DNA from: JAWXBK01 sp040878185
GTDB taxonomy: Bacteria; Pseudomonadota; Alphaproteobacteria; Dongiales; Dongiaceae
Assembly: GCA_040878185.1 (NCBI GenBank)
Contig: JBBDMS010000023.1
Span: forward strand, 1-28,829
DNA: 28,829 nt
Reading direction: 5' to 3'
Under the pieces are notes generated by a model. That model was not told the origin of the DNA, did no database searches, and saw nothing but the letters and a program-made list of their open reading frames with translations. The translations under genes were made by a program, and so were the position numbers. Below are positions 13,839 through 22,652 of this stretch, in pieces; the first letter of the stretch is position 1; each line of letters begins with the position of its first letter.

Positions 13839-13860
13839 ATTGTCGCGCGATTCAGACAAT
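13839..13860. repeat. Inverted repeat in the symporter divergent region
   Basis: ATTGTC (13839-13844), ten bases, GACAAT (13855-13860): a perfect 6-bp dyad with centres about one and a half helical turns apart, just before the plus-strand unknown gene. It may be an operator for the divergent pair; no known motif is matched. Confidence 0.3.
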
Positions 13861-13915
13861 TTCCTTTACCCGGCATGGGTTTGATGTGCGCATGCGAAGG
13901 GCATCGGTGACGACG

Positions 13916-14566
13916 ATGGGAAAGCGGCTCCAGAGTCTCCTGCGTCTGTTCGGCGGTCGACTCGATCCCATCGAAAACCGATTGGATTTGCACGATTTTT
14001 TGCAGGCCCAATCGTCTTTCGTGGCGCAGAAGGCGGTGGTTGAATACTGCCGTATCAAAGCCGGGATCCGCTGGCAGAAGCTGTTTGCCGAGCGGGCATT
14101 TATCGAGGCGCTCGAAGAAAGCCGCTGGATTTCGATGCGGGCCGTGCTGTTCGATCTGACCCTGATCGTGGAAGGCTATCTGCGCAGCGCCGCCGTGCCG
14201 CGGCAGATGGAACTCGCCGACGCGTTGGTTTCATTAATCGATCAATTACTTGCCGACTATGTGCGCGATGCGACCTGGCAGAGGGACAATGAAGCGGCCA
14301 TCGTCGAACTTCGACGCCGTCTTGCGCTAGCGCAAGTTGCCGAGCCCCAGGCGCCCGACAAGATTGCGAAGGCGTCGGGCAACGTCGTGTTCGATTTGAT
14401 GCCGGTCCATGCCGATCTGCGCGCCCATGATCGCCAGGTGGTGGTCAACAACGTGCGCTTCAGCACGTTGCGGGTCTGGGAAACGATGACTGCCCGGATC
14501 GCCGATCGGTCGCAACTTGTCGCGTCGCTGCTGGCGGCGCCGGTCGCCTCGCGGGCCGATGATTAG
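13916..14566 (+). CDS. Uncharacterised protein in exonuclease/nucleotidyltransferase operon
   Basis: A soluble, largely helical protein of 216 residues from the ATG at 13916; GTG at 13907 (with AAGGG before it) or 13886 are possible starts. No family is recognised. Visible features are a basic N-terminus, an FLQAQSSFVAQKAVVEYCRI segment, a RWISMRAVLFDLTLIVEGYL segment and a final region with NVVFDLMPVHADLRAHDRQVVVNNVRF. There is no membrane helix or signal peptide. Its stop overlaps the start of the DEDDh exonuclease gene by eight bases and the nucleotidyltransferase follows, so the three are surely co-expressed. It is divergent from the symporter pair; a role in the same process is inferred from this order alone. 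Confidence 0.78.
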   Translation: MGKRLQSLLRLFGGRLDPIENRLDLHDFLQAQSSFVAQKAVVEYCRIKAGIRWQKLFAERAFIEALEESRWISMRAVLFDLTLIVEGYLRSAAVPRQMELADALVSLIDQLLADYVRDATWQRDNEAAIVELRRRLALAQVAEPQAPDKIAKASGNVVFDLMPVHADLRAHDRQVVVNNVRFSTLRVWETMTARIADRSQLVASLLAAPVASRADD

Positions 14567-15233
14567 CATGCTCTTCAGCCGTCTGCGGGGCAAACCGCAG
14601 CGGCCGACTCCGCCCGACGATTTATCGGTCTCCGCACTACATGTCGTCGCCCTCGATTGCGAAACGACCGGCCTCGATACAAGGCGCGATCGCATCGTGT
14701 CGATCGCGACCGTTCCGATCGTCGCGGGACGCCTGGATGTCGATGCGGGGTTCGACCGGCTCGTCAATCCTGGCTGTCCGATTCCGGCACGCTCGACTGG
14801 CGTGCATGGCATTCGGGACGAGCATGTCGTGGCGCAGCCGGCCTTTTCGGCTATTCTTCCCGAACTCGCCGCGTCTCTCGAGGAGGCGGTCATGCTCGGA
14901 CACGAGATCGGTTTCGACGCGGCAATGATCCGGCGCGAAGCCAGGCTTGCGCGATTGCGCTGGCTTCCTCCGCCGATGATCGACACCATGCTGCTCGGCG
15001 CCGCGTTGATGGGCGAGAGCGCCGATCTGCGTCTCGAATCGATGGCGGCGCGCCTCGATGTCGAGGTGCGCGGTCGGCATACGGCCCTGGGCGATGCGCG
15101 CGCTGCGGCCGAGATTTTTCTTCGCCTGCTGCCCGAACTCGCGGCGCGCGGCGCGACATGTCTCGGCGATCTGCGCGCGATCTGCCGCGGGCAGGAGCGG
15201 GTGCTGCGCCATCGGCTCGGGCCAGGCTGGTAG
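14559..15233 (+). CDS. DEDDh 3'-5' exonuclease (DnaQ-like)
   Basis: A 224-residue exonuclease of the DnaQ/epsilon superfamily. Exo I is ALDCETTGLD with D33 and E35, Exo II is GHEIGFDAAMI with D120, and Exo III is RHTALGDA with H174 and D179, so the four acidic metal ligands and the general-base histidine are all present. It should degrade DNA or RNA ends, or small oligonucleotides, in the cytoplasm. It is not the replicative epsilon subunit as judged by context: it overlaps the unknown gene upstream and is followed four bases later by the CBS-DUF294 gene. This pairing with ActP-like symporters recurs in other proteobacteria as I recall. Confidence 0.9.
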   Translation: MISMLFSRLRGKPQRPTPPDDLSVSALHVVALDCETTGLDTRRDRIVSIATVPIVAGRLDVDAGFDRLVNPGCPIPARSTGVHGIRDEHVVAQPAFSAILPELAASLEEAVMLGHEIGFDAAMIRREARLARLRWLPPPMIDTMLLGAALMGESADLRLESMAARLDVEVRGRHTALGDARAAAEIFLRLLPELAARGATCLGDLRAICRGQERVLRHRLGPGW

Positions 15234-15237
15234 CCGC

Positions 15238-16683
15238 ATGGACGGCGATCCGGACCGGCGCGTCGACGTCTTTTCGTATCGCCAGCGGCTCGACGCGGTC
15301 ATGGGCGCGCCCGTCGTCACGGCGGACCCGGCGATGACGCTTGCTGCAGGGGCGGCGCATATGCTGGCGGCGAAAGTCAGCTCGCTGGTCCTGCTCGATG
15401 CGGCAGCGAAACCCGTCGGAATTTTTACCGAACACGATCTGCTCGCGGCAATCGCCGCGAAAGGCCAAGCTGTGCTCGAGGCCCGCGTGACGGATCATGC
15501 GAGCATGCCGGTCGAGACGCTGCCCTCTGATGCGCTCGTCTATCGGGCCCTCGGACGGATGGACCGGCTCGGTATCCGGCACATCGTCGTGGTCGATCCG
15601 GCGCAGGGGCATGCGGTCGGCGTGGTATCGGCGCGCGGCCTGCTCAAACTGCGCGCCGGCGGATCGCTGGCGCTCGGCGATGCGATTGCCGTCGCCGAGG
15701 ACGCGCGGGCACTCGCTCAGGCCCAGAAAGCACTACCCGCCCTTGCGCGCGACCTGCTCGCCGAAGGGCTCGAAGTGCGGGCGGTCGCCGCGCTCATCAG
15801 CGCCGTGCTGCGTGACATGAGCGCCCGCGCCGCATCTCTTGCTGCATCGGCGCTCGCCGATGCCGGCCGCCACGCGCCCGCCAACTGGTGCTATCTGGTG
15901 CTCGGTTCGGCCGGGCGCGGCGAAAGCCAGCTCGTGCCCGATCAGGACAATGCGCTGATCCATGACGGCGGCGCGGGCGACGATTCCTGGTTCGCTGAGC
16001 TCGGCGCGCGCGCTTCCGACATTCTCGATCAGGCCGGGATTCCCTATTGCAAGGGCAAGGTGATGGCGAGCAATCCCGCCTGGCGCGGCAGTCTCGATGA
16101 CTGGCGCGTGCGGATCGATGGCTGGATCGCGCGCGCGACCGAAGAGAATCTGTTGTCGGTCGACATTTTCTACGATTTCGAACCGGTCGAGGGCGATCGG
16201 GCGCTCGCAGGGACGCTGCGCAAGCATGCCGCCGAGGCGGGGCGCACGCGGCCGTTCCTGATCATGCTGGCGAAGGAACTCGGCGCCGGTGGATCGCCGG
16301 TCGGATTTCTCGGCGGGCTGAAAACGGAGGACGGCCGTATCGACATCAAATTGCACGGCCTGTTTCCGATTGTAGCCGGTGCCCGCGTGCTCGCGCTCAA
16401 ACTGGGCAGCACGGAGACGTCGACCATGGCGCGGCTGCACACTGCACTGGATGCGGCGATCATCACCGATGAAGATTTCCACGCACTCGACGAAGCGCAG
16501 GCGCTGTTCCTGCGGCTCATTCTCGATCAGCAGATTCTCGATATCGAGGCGGGACTGGCGCCGGGCGTCAGGGTCGATGTCCGGCGGCTCGGCGGCGTTG
16601 CTCGCCGGCGGCTTAAAGCTGCGCTTCGCGAGACCGCGATCGTCCAGCGGCTGGTGCAGGATGCCCTGACCATCGATGGCTGA
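15238..16683 (+). CDS. CBS domain / DUF294 nucleotidyltransferase-like protein
   Basis: A 481-residue cytoplasmic protein of three parts. Two CBS motifs (about 24-75 and 88-138) form a ligand-sensing pair, usually for adenine nucleotides. A GlnD-like nucleotidyltransferase domain follows, with the GSAGRGES motif (223-230) and the DQD metal pair (D235, D237), and a C-terminal DUF294-associated substrate-binding domain (about 330-478). The catalytic residues look intact, so it may transfer a nucleotide to a protein or small molecule, but no target is known. Most members also have a cyclic-nucleotide-binding domain at the N-terminus; here it is absent. It ends the unknown-exonuclease-DUF294 operon divergent from the symporter genes. 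Confidence 0.9.
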   Translation: MDGDPDRRVDVFSYRQRLDAVMGAPVVTADPAMTLAAGAAHMLAAKVSSLVLLDAAAKPVGIFTEHDLLAAIAAKGQAVLEARVTDHASMPVETLPSDALVYRALGRMDRLGIRHIVVVDPAQGHAVGVVSARGLLKLRAGGSLALGDAIAVAEDARALAQAQKALPALARDLLAEGLEVRAVAALISAVLRDMSARAASLAASALADAGRHAPANWCYLVLGSAGRGESQLVPDQDNALIHDGGAGDDSWFAELGARASDILDQAGIPYCKGKVMASNPAWRGSLDDWRVRIDGWIARATEENLLSVDIFYDFEPVEGDRALAGTLRKHAAEAGRTRPFLIMLAKELGAGGSPVGFLGGLKTEDGRIDIKLHGLFPIVAGARVLALKLGSTETSTMARLHTALDAAIITDEDFHALDEAQALFLRLILDQQILDIEAGLAPGVRVDVRRLGGVARRRLKAALRETAIVQRLVQDALTIDG

Positions 16684-16724
16684 GCCGTTTCCAGCGGTCG
16701 GCCGCTTCGTGCTATTCCTTGCCC

Positions 16725-17642
16725 ATGCAACTTCGGCATCTGCAATATTTCGTGACCCTGGCGGAGGAGCGTCATTTCCGGCGTGCCGCCGAGATCTGCA
16801 ACATCACGCAATCGACGCTGTCGGCTGCGATCCGCCAGCTCGAAGACGAGCTCGGCGCGCCGGTCATCGAACGCGACAAGCGTTTCAAGGGGCTGACGCC
16901 CGAAGGCAGCGCGTTGCTCGAATGGGCAAACCGCATTCTTGCCGAGCGGCGCAATCTCGATCAGGAGATCGGCCTGCTGCGCGACGGGCTGGTCGGGCAG
17001 TTGCGGCTTGGCGTCGTGCCGGCGGCGCTGCCGACGATTTCGCTGCTGACGACGCCGTTCAATCGACGCCATCCCAACGTCACGCTGCAGGTGCTTTCGC
17101 GCACCTCGAACGAGGTGCAGAACGCGCTCGACGATTTCGCCTTCGATGCCGGCGTCACCTATCTCGACAACGAGCCGCTGCACAGCGTGCGCTCGATCCC
17201 GCTCTATCAGGAGCGGTACATCCTGCTGACGCCCGCCGACGGGCCGTTCAGCGGTCGCACGGAGGTCACCTGGGGCGAGGTTGCGGAGACGCCGCTCTGC
17301 CTGCTGACGCCCGACATGCAGAACCGGCGCATCATCGATGGCATCTTCCGTTCGGTCGACAAGCGGCCGCGGGTGCTGGTCGAGACCAACTCGGTCATGA
17401 CCCTCTGTTCCCATATCCGGATCGGGGCCTGGTCCAGCGTATTTCCACATAATTTCTTGTGGGTATTCGGCACGCCGCCCGGCATGCTGGCTTTGCCTCT
17501 TGTCGATCCGATCCGTACCCACGAAGTAGGGCTGGTAGTGCCCGATCGGGAGCCGGTCGCCCCGGTCGTGCGGGCGCTGGAGGCGGTTGCCCGCCTGGCC
17601 GATATGGACGCCGCGCTCAAATCGCTCCTCCCGGGGAGTTGA
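16725..17642 (+). CDS. LysR family regulator, probable FdsR-type activator of formate dehydrogenase
   Basis: A 305-residue LysR-type regulator: winged helix-turn-helix at about 1-60 (recognition part ICNITQSTLSAAIRQLEDEL) and effector domain from about 88. It lies 112 bases upstream of fdsG on the same strand. In Cupriavidus and others a LysR protein, FdsR, next to the fds genes controls them in response to formate; a comparable role is inferred here from position. The ATG at 16725 begins the DNA-binding domain as expected; there is little Shine-Dalgarno sequence in front of it. Gap to the DUF294 gene is 41 bases. Confidence 0.9.
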   Translation: MQLRHLQYFVTLAEERHFRRAAEICNITQSTLSAAIRQLEDELGAPVIERDKRFKGLTPEGSALLEWANRILAERRNLDQEIGLLRDGLVGQLRLGVVPAALPTISLLTTPFNRRHPNVTLQVLSRTSNEVQNALDDFAFDAGVTYLDNEPLHSVRSIPLYQERYILLTPADGPFSGRTEVTWGEVAETPLCLLTPDMQNRRIIDGIFRSVDKRPRVLVETNSVMTLCSHIRIGAWSSVFPHNFLWVFGTPPGMLALPLVDPIRTHEVGLVVPDREPVAPVVRALEAVARLADMDAALKSLLPGS

Positions 17643-17670
17643 TCGGATTTCTCGATCACGATATTGATAA

Positions 17671-17684
17671 AACTCGTTTGAGTT
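17671..17684. promoter_or_regulatory. Inverted repeat between the LysR gene and fdsG
   Basis: AACTC-GTTT-GAGTT is a perfect 5-4-5 dyad, 71 bases before the fdsG start, in the only gap upstream of the fds operon. It is a candidate operator for the adjacent LysR regulator, though it lacks the exact T-N11-A spacing. Confidence 0.35.
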
Positions 17685-17754
17685 ACGCCAAGCGCGGTAT
17701 CATTCTCCTTATGAATCGGCCGGCACAGCGGCCGGCCATGGCAGTTAACGGCAC

Positions 17755-18246
17755 ATGCAGGACCAGAAAAGCAGCACGATTTCAAACGGCTGGGACGAAT
17801 CGGCTGTCCGCGAGACGGCCGAGGCGCTGAAGGGCGTCGACGGCCCCCTCCTGCCGATCCTGCACGCCCTCTGCGAGCGTTTTGGCTATGTCGACGAGCG
17901 CGCGATCCCGGTCGTGGCCGATGTTCTCAATCTGTCGCGGGCCGACGTGCATGGCGTCGTCAGTTTTTACCATGATTTCCGGCGCGAGCCGGCGGGCCGC
18001 CATGTCGTGAAGGTGTGTCGCGCCGAGGCCTGCCAGTCGATGGGCAGCGATGGGTTTGTCGACCGGCTGGAAAAGGCATTCGGCATCGCCTGCGGCGAGA
18101 CGACGCCGGACGGGCGGGTCACGCTCGAGGCGGTTTACTGCCTCGGCAATTGCGCTTTGTCGCCGTCGGCGCTGATCGACGGACGGCTCTATGGCCGGAT
18201 GGATGTCGATCGCGCCGTCGCGCTGGTCGGGCGGGGTGTCCGATGA
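17755..18246 (+). CDS. fdsG: NAD-dependent formate dehydrogenase gamma subunit
   Basis: A 163-residue NuoE-like subunit. Four cysteines, C88, C93, C129 and C133 (patterns CRAEAC and CLGNC), bind a [2Fe-2S] cluster that takes part in electron transfer near the diaphorase unit. The N-terminal helical part (about 30-75) with LNLSRADVHGVVSFYHDF is the normal thioredoxin-like subunit front. It heads the operon fdsG-fdsB-fdsA-fdhD-fdsD and its stop overlaps fdsB (ATGA, 18243-18246). The Shine-Dalgarno before the ATG is weak. Confidence 0.96.
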   Translation: MQDQKSSTISNGWDESAVRETAEALKGVDGPLLPILHALCERFGYVDERAIPVVADVLNLSRADVHGVVSFYHDFRREPAGRHVVKVCRAEACQSMGSDGFVDRLEKAFGIACGETTPDGRVTLEAVYCLGNCALSPSALIDGRLYGRMDVDRAVALVGRGVR

Positions 18247-19799
18247 CCACGCGCATCTTCGTTCCCTGCGATGCGGCCGCGCTGTCGATGGGTGCCGACG
18301 AGGTCGCGGCTGCGATCCGCGACGAGCTGAAGGCGCGAAAGATCGACGCGACGATCGTGCGCAACGGGTCGCGCGGCCTGTTCTGGCTCGAGCCGCTGGT
18401 CGAAATCGAAACGGCAGAGGGTCGCGTCGGTTACGGACCGGTCGCCGAGAGCGACGTCAAAAACCTGTTCGATTCCGGTTTTCTCGATGGCAAGGCGCAT
18501 GCGCGCTATCTCGGCCTGGTCGAAAAGATCCCCTATCTCGCAAACCAGCAGCGCGTAACGTTTGCGCGCTGCGGCATCATCGATCCGCTGTCGCTCGCCG
18601 AATACGAAGCGCATGACGGATTGCGCGGCCTTCGTCGCGCGCTCGACATGGCGCCGGCCGCGATCGTCGAACAGGTTACGGAATCGGGCCTGCGCGGGCG
18701 CGGCGGCGCCGGTTTCCCGACCGGCATCAAATGGAAGACCGTGCTCGGCACGCCGGCGGCGCAGAAATACATCGTCTGCAATGCCGACGAGGGCGACAGC
18801 GGCACGTTCGCCGATCGCATGCTCATGGAAGGCGATCCATTCGTCCTGATCGAAGGCATGGCAATCGCCGGGCTCGCAGTCGGCGCGACCAAGGGTTTCG
18901 TCTATATCCGCTCCGAGTATCCGCACGCCTTCCACCAGATGAACCGCGCGATCGAAATCGCGCGCGCCACCGGCCTGCTCGGCGCCGACCTTCTCGGCAG
19001 CGGCAGGAGCTTCGACATGGAAACCCGGCTTGGCGCCGGCGCGTACATCTGCGGCGAAGAGACGTCGCTGCTCGAGAGCCTCGAAGGCAAGCGCGGCCAG
19101 ATCCGCTTCAAGCCGCCGCTGCCGGCGATCGAGGGGCTGTTCGGCAAGCCGACGGCCATCAACAATTTGGTGACCTTCGCCAGCGTCCCATCGATCCTCG
19201 CCGAAGGCGGTGCCGCCTATCGCGAATTCGGCATGGGCCGCTCGCGCGGTACGATGCCGATCCAGCTCGCCGGCAATATCAAGCATGGCGGCCTGATCGA
19301 GCGCGCCTTCGGTCTGACCCTGCGCGAGATCATCGACGAATATGGCGGCGGCACCTATACCGGCCGACCGGTTCGCGCGGTACAGGTGGGCGGGCCGCTC
19401 GGCGCGTACTGGCCGACGCATCTCTTCGACGTGCCGTTCGACTACGAGGCGTTTGCGCAGCACGGCGGCATGGTCGGGCATGGTGGCGTCGTGGTGTTCG
19501 ACGACACCGTCGATCTCGCCCGCCAGGCGCGGTTCGCCTTCGCCTTCTGCGCGATCGAATCCTGCGGCAAATGCACGCCCTGCCGCATCGGCGCGGTGCG
19601 CGGCGCTGAGACGATGGACAAGATCATCGCAGGCGTAGAGCCGGTCGCGAACATCGATCTGGTGCGCGACCTCTGCGAGGTGATGCGCGACGGATCGCTC
19701 TGCGCGCTGGGCGGTCTCACGCCGATGCCGGTGTTGAGCGCCTTCGATCATTTTCCGGAAGATTTCGATCGGAAGCCACAGTCTGCGGCGGCCGAATAG
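18243..19799 (+). CDS. fdsB: NAD-dependent formate dehydrogenase beta subunit (FMN, NADH site)
   Basis: A 518-residue NuoF-like diaphorase subunit that passes electrons from formate oxidation to NAD. A thioredoxin-like N-terminal domain (1-100) is fused to the FMN/NADH domain: the glycine-rich loop GRGGAGFPTG is at 152-161, NADEGDSGTF at 180-189 binds FMN, and GAYICGEETSLLESLEG at 266-282 is the second NADH/FMN motif. C441, C444, C447 and C487 (ESCGKCTPCR and the later SLCALG) hold a [4Fe-4S] cluster. The fused N-terminal domain is the normal form in FdsB and NAD-reducing hydrogenases. Coupled to fdsG upstream; fdsA begins 12 bases downstream. Confidence 0.96.
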   Translation: MTTRIFVPCDAAALSMGADEVAAAIRDELKARKIDATIVRNGSRGLFWLEPLVEIETAEGRVGYGPVAESDVKNLFDSGFLDGKAHARYLGLVEKIPYLANQQRVTFARCGIIDPLSLAEYEAHDGLRGLRRALDMAPAAIVEQVTESGLRGRGGAGFPTGIKWKTVLGTPAAQKYIVCNADEGDSGTFADRMLMEGDPFVLIEGMAIAGLAVGATKGFVYIRSEYPHAFHQMNRAIEIARATGLLGADLLGSGRSFDMETRLGAGAYICGEETSLLESLEGKRGQIRFKPPLPAIEGLFGKPTAINNLVTFASVPSILAEGGAAYREFGMGRSRGTMPIQLAGNIKHGGLIERAFGLTLREIIDEYGGGTYTGRPVRAVQVGGPLGAYWPTHLFDVPFDYEAFAQHGGMVGHGGVVVFDDTVDLARQARFAFAFCAIESCGKCTPCRIGAVRGAETMDKIIAGVEPVANIDLVRDLCEVMRDGSLCALGGLTPMPVLSAFDHFPEDFDRKPQSAAAE

Positions 19800-19811
19800 G
19801 GAGTAACTGCC

Positions 19812-22652
19812 ATGAATGCGCACACCACGATCGACCGCGGCACGCCGGAGCGCTTGAGCGAGGCGGCCGTCCAGATCGAGATCGACGGCATCCCGGTCAG
19901 CGTCCCGGGCGGAACCTCGGTCATGCGCGCGGCATCGCTCGCCGGCATCGCGGTGCCGAAACTCTGCGCGACGGATTCGCTCGAGCCGTTTGGCTCCTGT
20001 CGCCTCTGCTTGGTCGAAATCGAGGGACGGCGCGGCACGCCCGCCTCCTGCACGACGATGGTCGAGCCGGGCATGAAGGTGAAGACCCAGACCGACCGGC
20101 TCTCGAAGCTGCGCAAGGGCGTGATGGAGCTCTATATCAGCGATCATCCGCTCGACTGCCTGACCTGCTCGGCCAACGGCGATTGCGAGCTGCAGGACAT
20201 GGCCGGCGCCGTCGGCCTGCGCGATGTGCGCTACGGCTATGACGGCGAAAACCATCTCAAGGCGGAGAAGGACCAGTCCAATCCCTATTTCACGTTCGAT
20301 CCGTCGAAATGCATCGTCTGTTCGCGCTGCGTGCGAGCATGCGAGGAAGTGCAGGGCACCTTCGCGCTGACGATCGGCAGCCGCGGTTTCGAATCGCATG
20401 TATCGGCCGGCGCGGAAGAGGATTTCCTCACCTCGGAATGCGTCTCCTGCGGCGCCTGCGTCCAGGCCTGCCCGACCGCGACGCTGATGGAAAAGAGCAT
20501 CATCGAGATGGGCCAGCCGCAGCGCAGCGTCATCACGACCTGCGCCTATTGCGGCGTCGGCTGTTCGTTCGAGGCGGAATTGCAGGGCGACCGCGTCGTC
20601 CGCATGACGCCGCACAAGGACGGCAAGGCCAATCACGGCCATTCCTGCGTGAAGGGCCGATTTGCCTGGGGCTATGCGACGCACAAGGATCGCATCACCA
20701 AGCCCATGATCCGCGCGAAGATCACCGATCCCTGGCGCGAAGTCTCATGGGAAGAAGCGATCAACCACGCCGCCTCCGAGTTCAAGCGCATCCAGGCAAA
20801 GCACGGTCGCGACTCGGTCGGCGGCATCACCAGTTCGCGCTGCACCAACGAAGAAACCTTCCTGGTGCAGAAGCTGGTCCGCGCCGCCTTCGGCAACAAC
20901 AATGTCGATACCTGCGCGCGCGTCTGCCATTCGCCGACGGGTTACGGGCTCAAGACGACGTTCGGCACCTCCGCCGGCACGCAGGACTTCGATTCGGTCG
21001 ACGAATCCGACGTCATCCTGGTGATCGGCGCCAACCCGACCGACGCCCATCCGGTGTTTGCCTCGCGCATGAAGCGCCGGCTGCGCGACGGCGCGAAGCT
21101 CATCGTGGCCGATCCGCGGAAGATCGATCTGGTGCGCATGCCGCATGTCGAAGCGCAATACCATCTTCCGCTCTTGCCCGGCACCAACGTCGCGCTGCTG
21201 AACGCGATTTCGCATGTCATCGTCACCGAAGGGCTGATGGCCGATGAGTTCGTCGCCGAGCGCTGCGATTCGGCCGATTTCGGCGTGTGGCTGGAATTCA
21301 TCAGGCGGCCCGAGAATGCGCCCGAGCATACGGCCGAGGTCACCGGCGTGCCGGCGGCCGATGTCCGCGGCGCGGCGCGTCTCTATGCGACCGGCGGCAA
21401 CGCGGCGATCTATTACGGGCTCGGCGTCACCGAGCACAGCCAGGGTTCGACCACGGTCATGGCGATGGCGAACCTCGCCATGCTGACCGGCAATATCGGT
21501 CGCCGCGGCGTGGGCGTGAATCCCTTGCGCGGCCAGAACAACGTGCAGGGCGCCTGCGACATGGGTTCGTTCCCGCACGAGCTTTCCGGATACCGCCATG
21601 TTTCTGAAGCTGCAACGCGCGATCTCTTCAATGCGGCCTGGGGGGTCACGCTCGAAAGCGAGCCGGGCCTGCGCATTCCGAATATGTTCGATGCGGCGCT
21701 CGACGGCAGTTTCATGGGGCTCTATGTCCAGGGCGAGGATATCGCGCAGTCCGATCCGAACACGAAGCATGTCTCGGCGGCTTTGACGGCGATGGAATGT
21801 ATCGTCGTACAGGATCTGTTCCTCAACGAGACAGCCGACTTCGCGCATGTGTTCCTCCCGGGCGCGTCCTTCCTCGAAAAGGACGGCACTTTCACCAATG
21901 CCGAACGGCGGATCAGCCGCGTGCGCAAGGCGATACCGCCGATGGCCGGCATGGCCGACTGGGAAGTGACCTGCGCGCTGTCGAACGCGCTCGGCTATCC
22001 GATGCATTACAACCACGCCTCCGAGATCATGGACGAGATCGCGCGCCTGACACCCACCTTCGCCGGCGTCAGCTTCGATCGTATCGACGAGCTCGGCAGC
22101 ATCCAGTGGCCGTGCAACGACAAGGCGCCGGAAGGCACGCCGATCATGCATATCGACGGGTTCGTGCGCGGCAAAGGCAAGTTTGTCGTCACCGAGTATG
22201 TGCCGACCGACGAGCGCACCGGACCGCGTTTCCCGCTGCTGCTCACCACCGGGCGCATTCTCAGCCAGTACAATGTCGGCGCGCAGACGCGGCGCACCGG
22301 CAACTCGACCTGGCATCCGGAAGACATTCTGGAAATTCATCCGCACGATGCCGAAAATCGCGGCATCCGCGAAGGCGATCGCGTGGCGATCATGAGCCGT
22401 GCCGGCGAAACCAGCCTGCGCGCGCATATCACCGAGCGCATGCAGCCGGGCGTCGTCTACACCACGTTCCACCATCCCGAGAGCGGCGCCAACGTGGTCA
22501 CCACCGACAATTCCGACTGGGCGACCAACTGCCCCGAATACAAGGTGACGGCGGTCGAAGTACGCCTCACCAACAACTGGGCGCCCTGGCAGGAAGAGGC
22601 GGCGGAATTCCGCGACAACGCGCGACGCATTGCGCCGGTGGCGGCCGAGTGA
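19812..22652 (+). CDS. fdsA: NAD-dependent formate dehydrogenase alpha subunit (molybdenum)
   Basis: A 946-residue catalytic subunit oxidising formate to CO2 at a bis-molybdopterin centre. Iron-sulfur ligands are complete: [2Fe-2S] C52, C63, C66, C80; His-ligated [4Fe-4S] H112, C116, C119, C125; two ferredoxin clusters C167-C177 and C210-C220; and the molybdenum-domain [4Fe-4S] C244, C247, C251, C279. The metal ligand is cysteine C372, followed by the catalytic H373, with R573 in NPLRGQNNVQG at the same 201-residue distance as C386/R587 of the Rhodobacter capsulatus enzyme. It is thus a selenium-independent, probably reversible, oxygen-tolerant type. No Tat signal, so cytoplasmic. GGGAG stands before the ATG, and the stop overlaps fdhD (GTGA). 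Confidence 0.97.
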   Translation: MNAHTTIDRGTPERLSEAAVQIEIDGIPVSVPGGTSVMRAASLAGIAVPKLCATDSLEPFGSCRLCLVEIEGRRGTPASCTTMVEPGMKVKTQTDRLSKLRKGVMELYISDHPLDCLTCSANGDCELQDMAGAVGLRDVRYGYDGENHLKAEKDQSNPYFTFDPSKCIVCSRCVRACEEVQGTFALTIGSRGFESHVSAGAEEDFLTSECVSCGACVQACPTATLMEKSIIEMGQPQRSVITTCAYCGVGCSFEAELQGDRVVRMTPHKDGKANHGHSCVKGRFAWGYATHKDRITKPMIRAKITDPWREVSWEEAINHAASEFKRIQAKHGRDSVGGITSSRCTNEETFLVQKLVRAAFGNNNVDTCARVCHSPTGYGLKTTFGTSAGTQDFDSVDESDVILVIGANPTDAHPVFASRMKRRLRDGAKLIVADPRKIDLVRMPHVEAQYHLPLLPGTNVALLNAISHVIVTEGLMADEFVAERCDSADFGVWLEFIRRPENAPEHTAEVTGVPAADVRGAARLYATGGNAAIYYGLGVTEHSQGSTTVMAMANLAMLTGNIGRRGVGVNPLRGQNNVQGACDMGSFPHELSGYRHVSEAATRDLFNAAWGVTLESEPGLRIPNMFDAALDGSFMGLYVQGEDIAQSDPNTKHVSAALTAMECIVVQDLFLNETADFAHVFLPGASFLEKDGTFTNAERRISRVRKAIPPMAGMADWEVTCALSNALGYPMHYNHASEIMDEIARLTPTFAGVSFDRIDELGSIQWPCNDKAPEGTPIMHIDGFVRGKGKFVVTEYVPTDERTGPRFPLLLTTGRILSQYNVGAQTRRTGNSTWHPEDILEIHPHDAENRGIREGDRVAIMSRAGETSLRAHITERMQPGVVYTTFHHPESGANVVTTDNSDWATNCPEYKVTAVEVRLTNNWAPWQEEAAEFRDNARRIAPVAAE

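Noticed and set aside
17718..17733. GGCCG/CGGCC hairpin just before fdsG as a riboswitch
   Set aside because: Only a five-base stem in very GC-rich DNA and no surrounding structure; too likely by chance.
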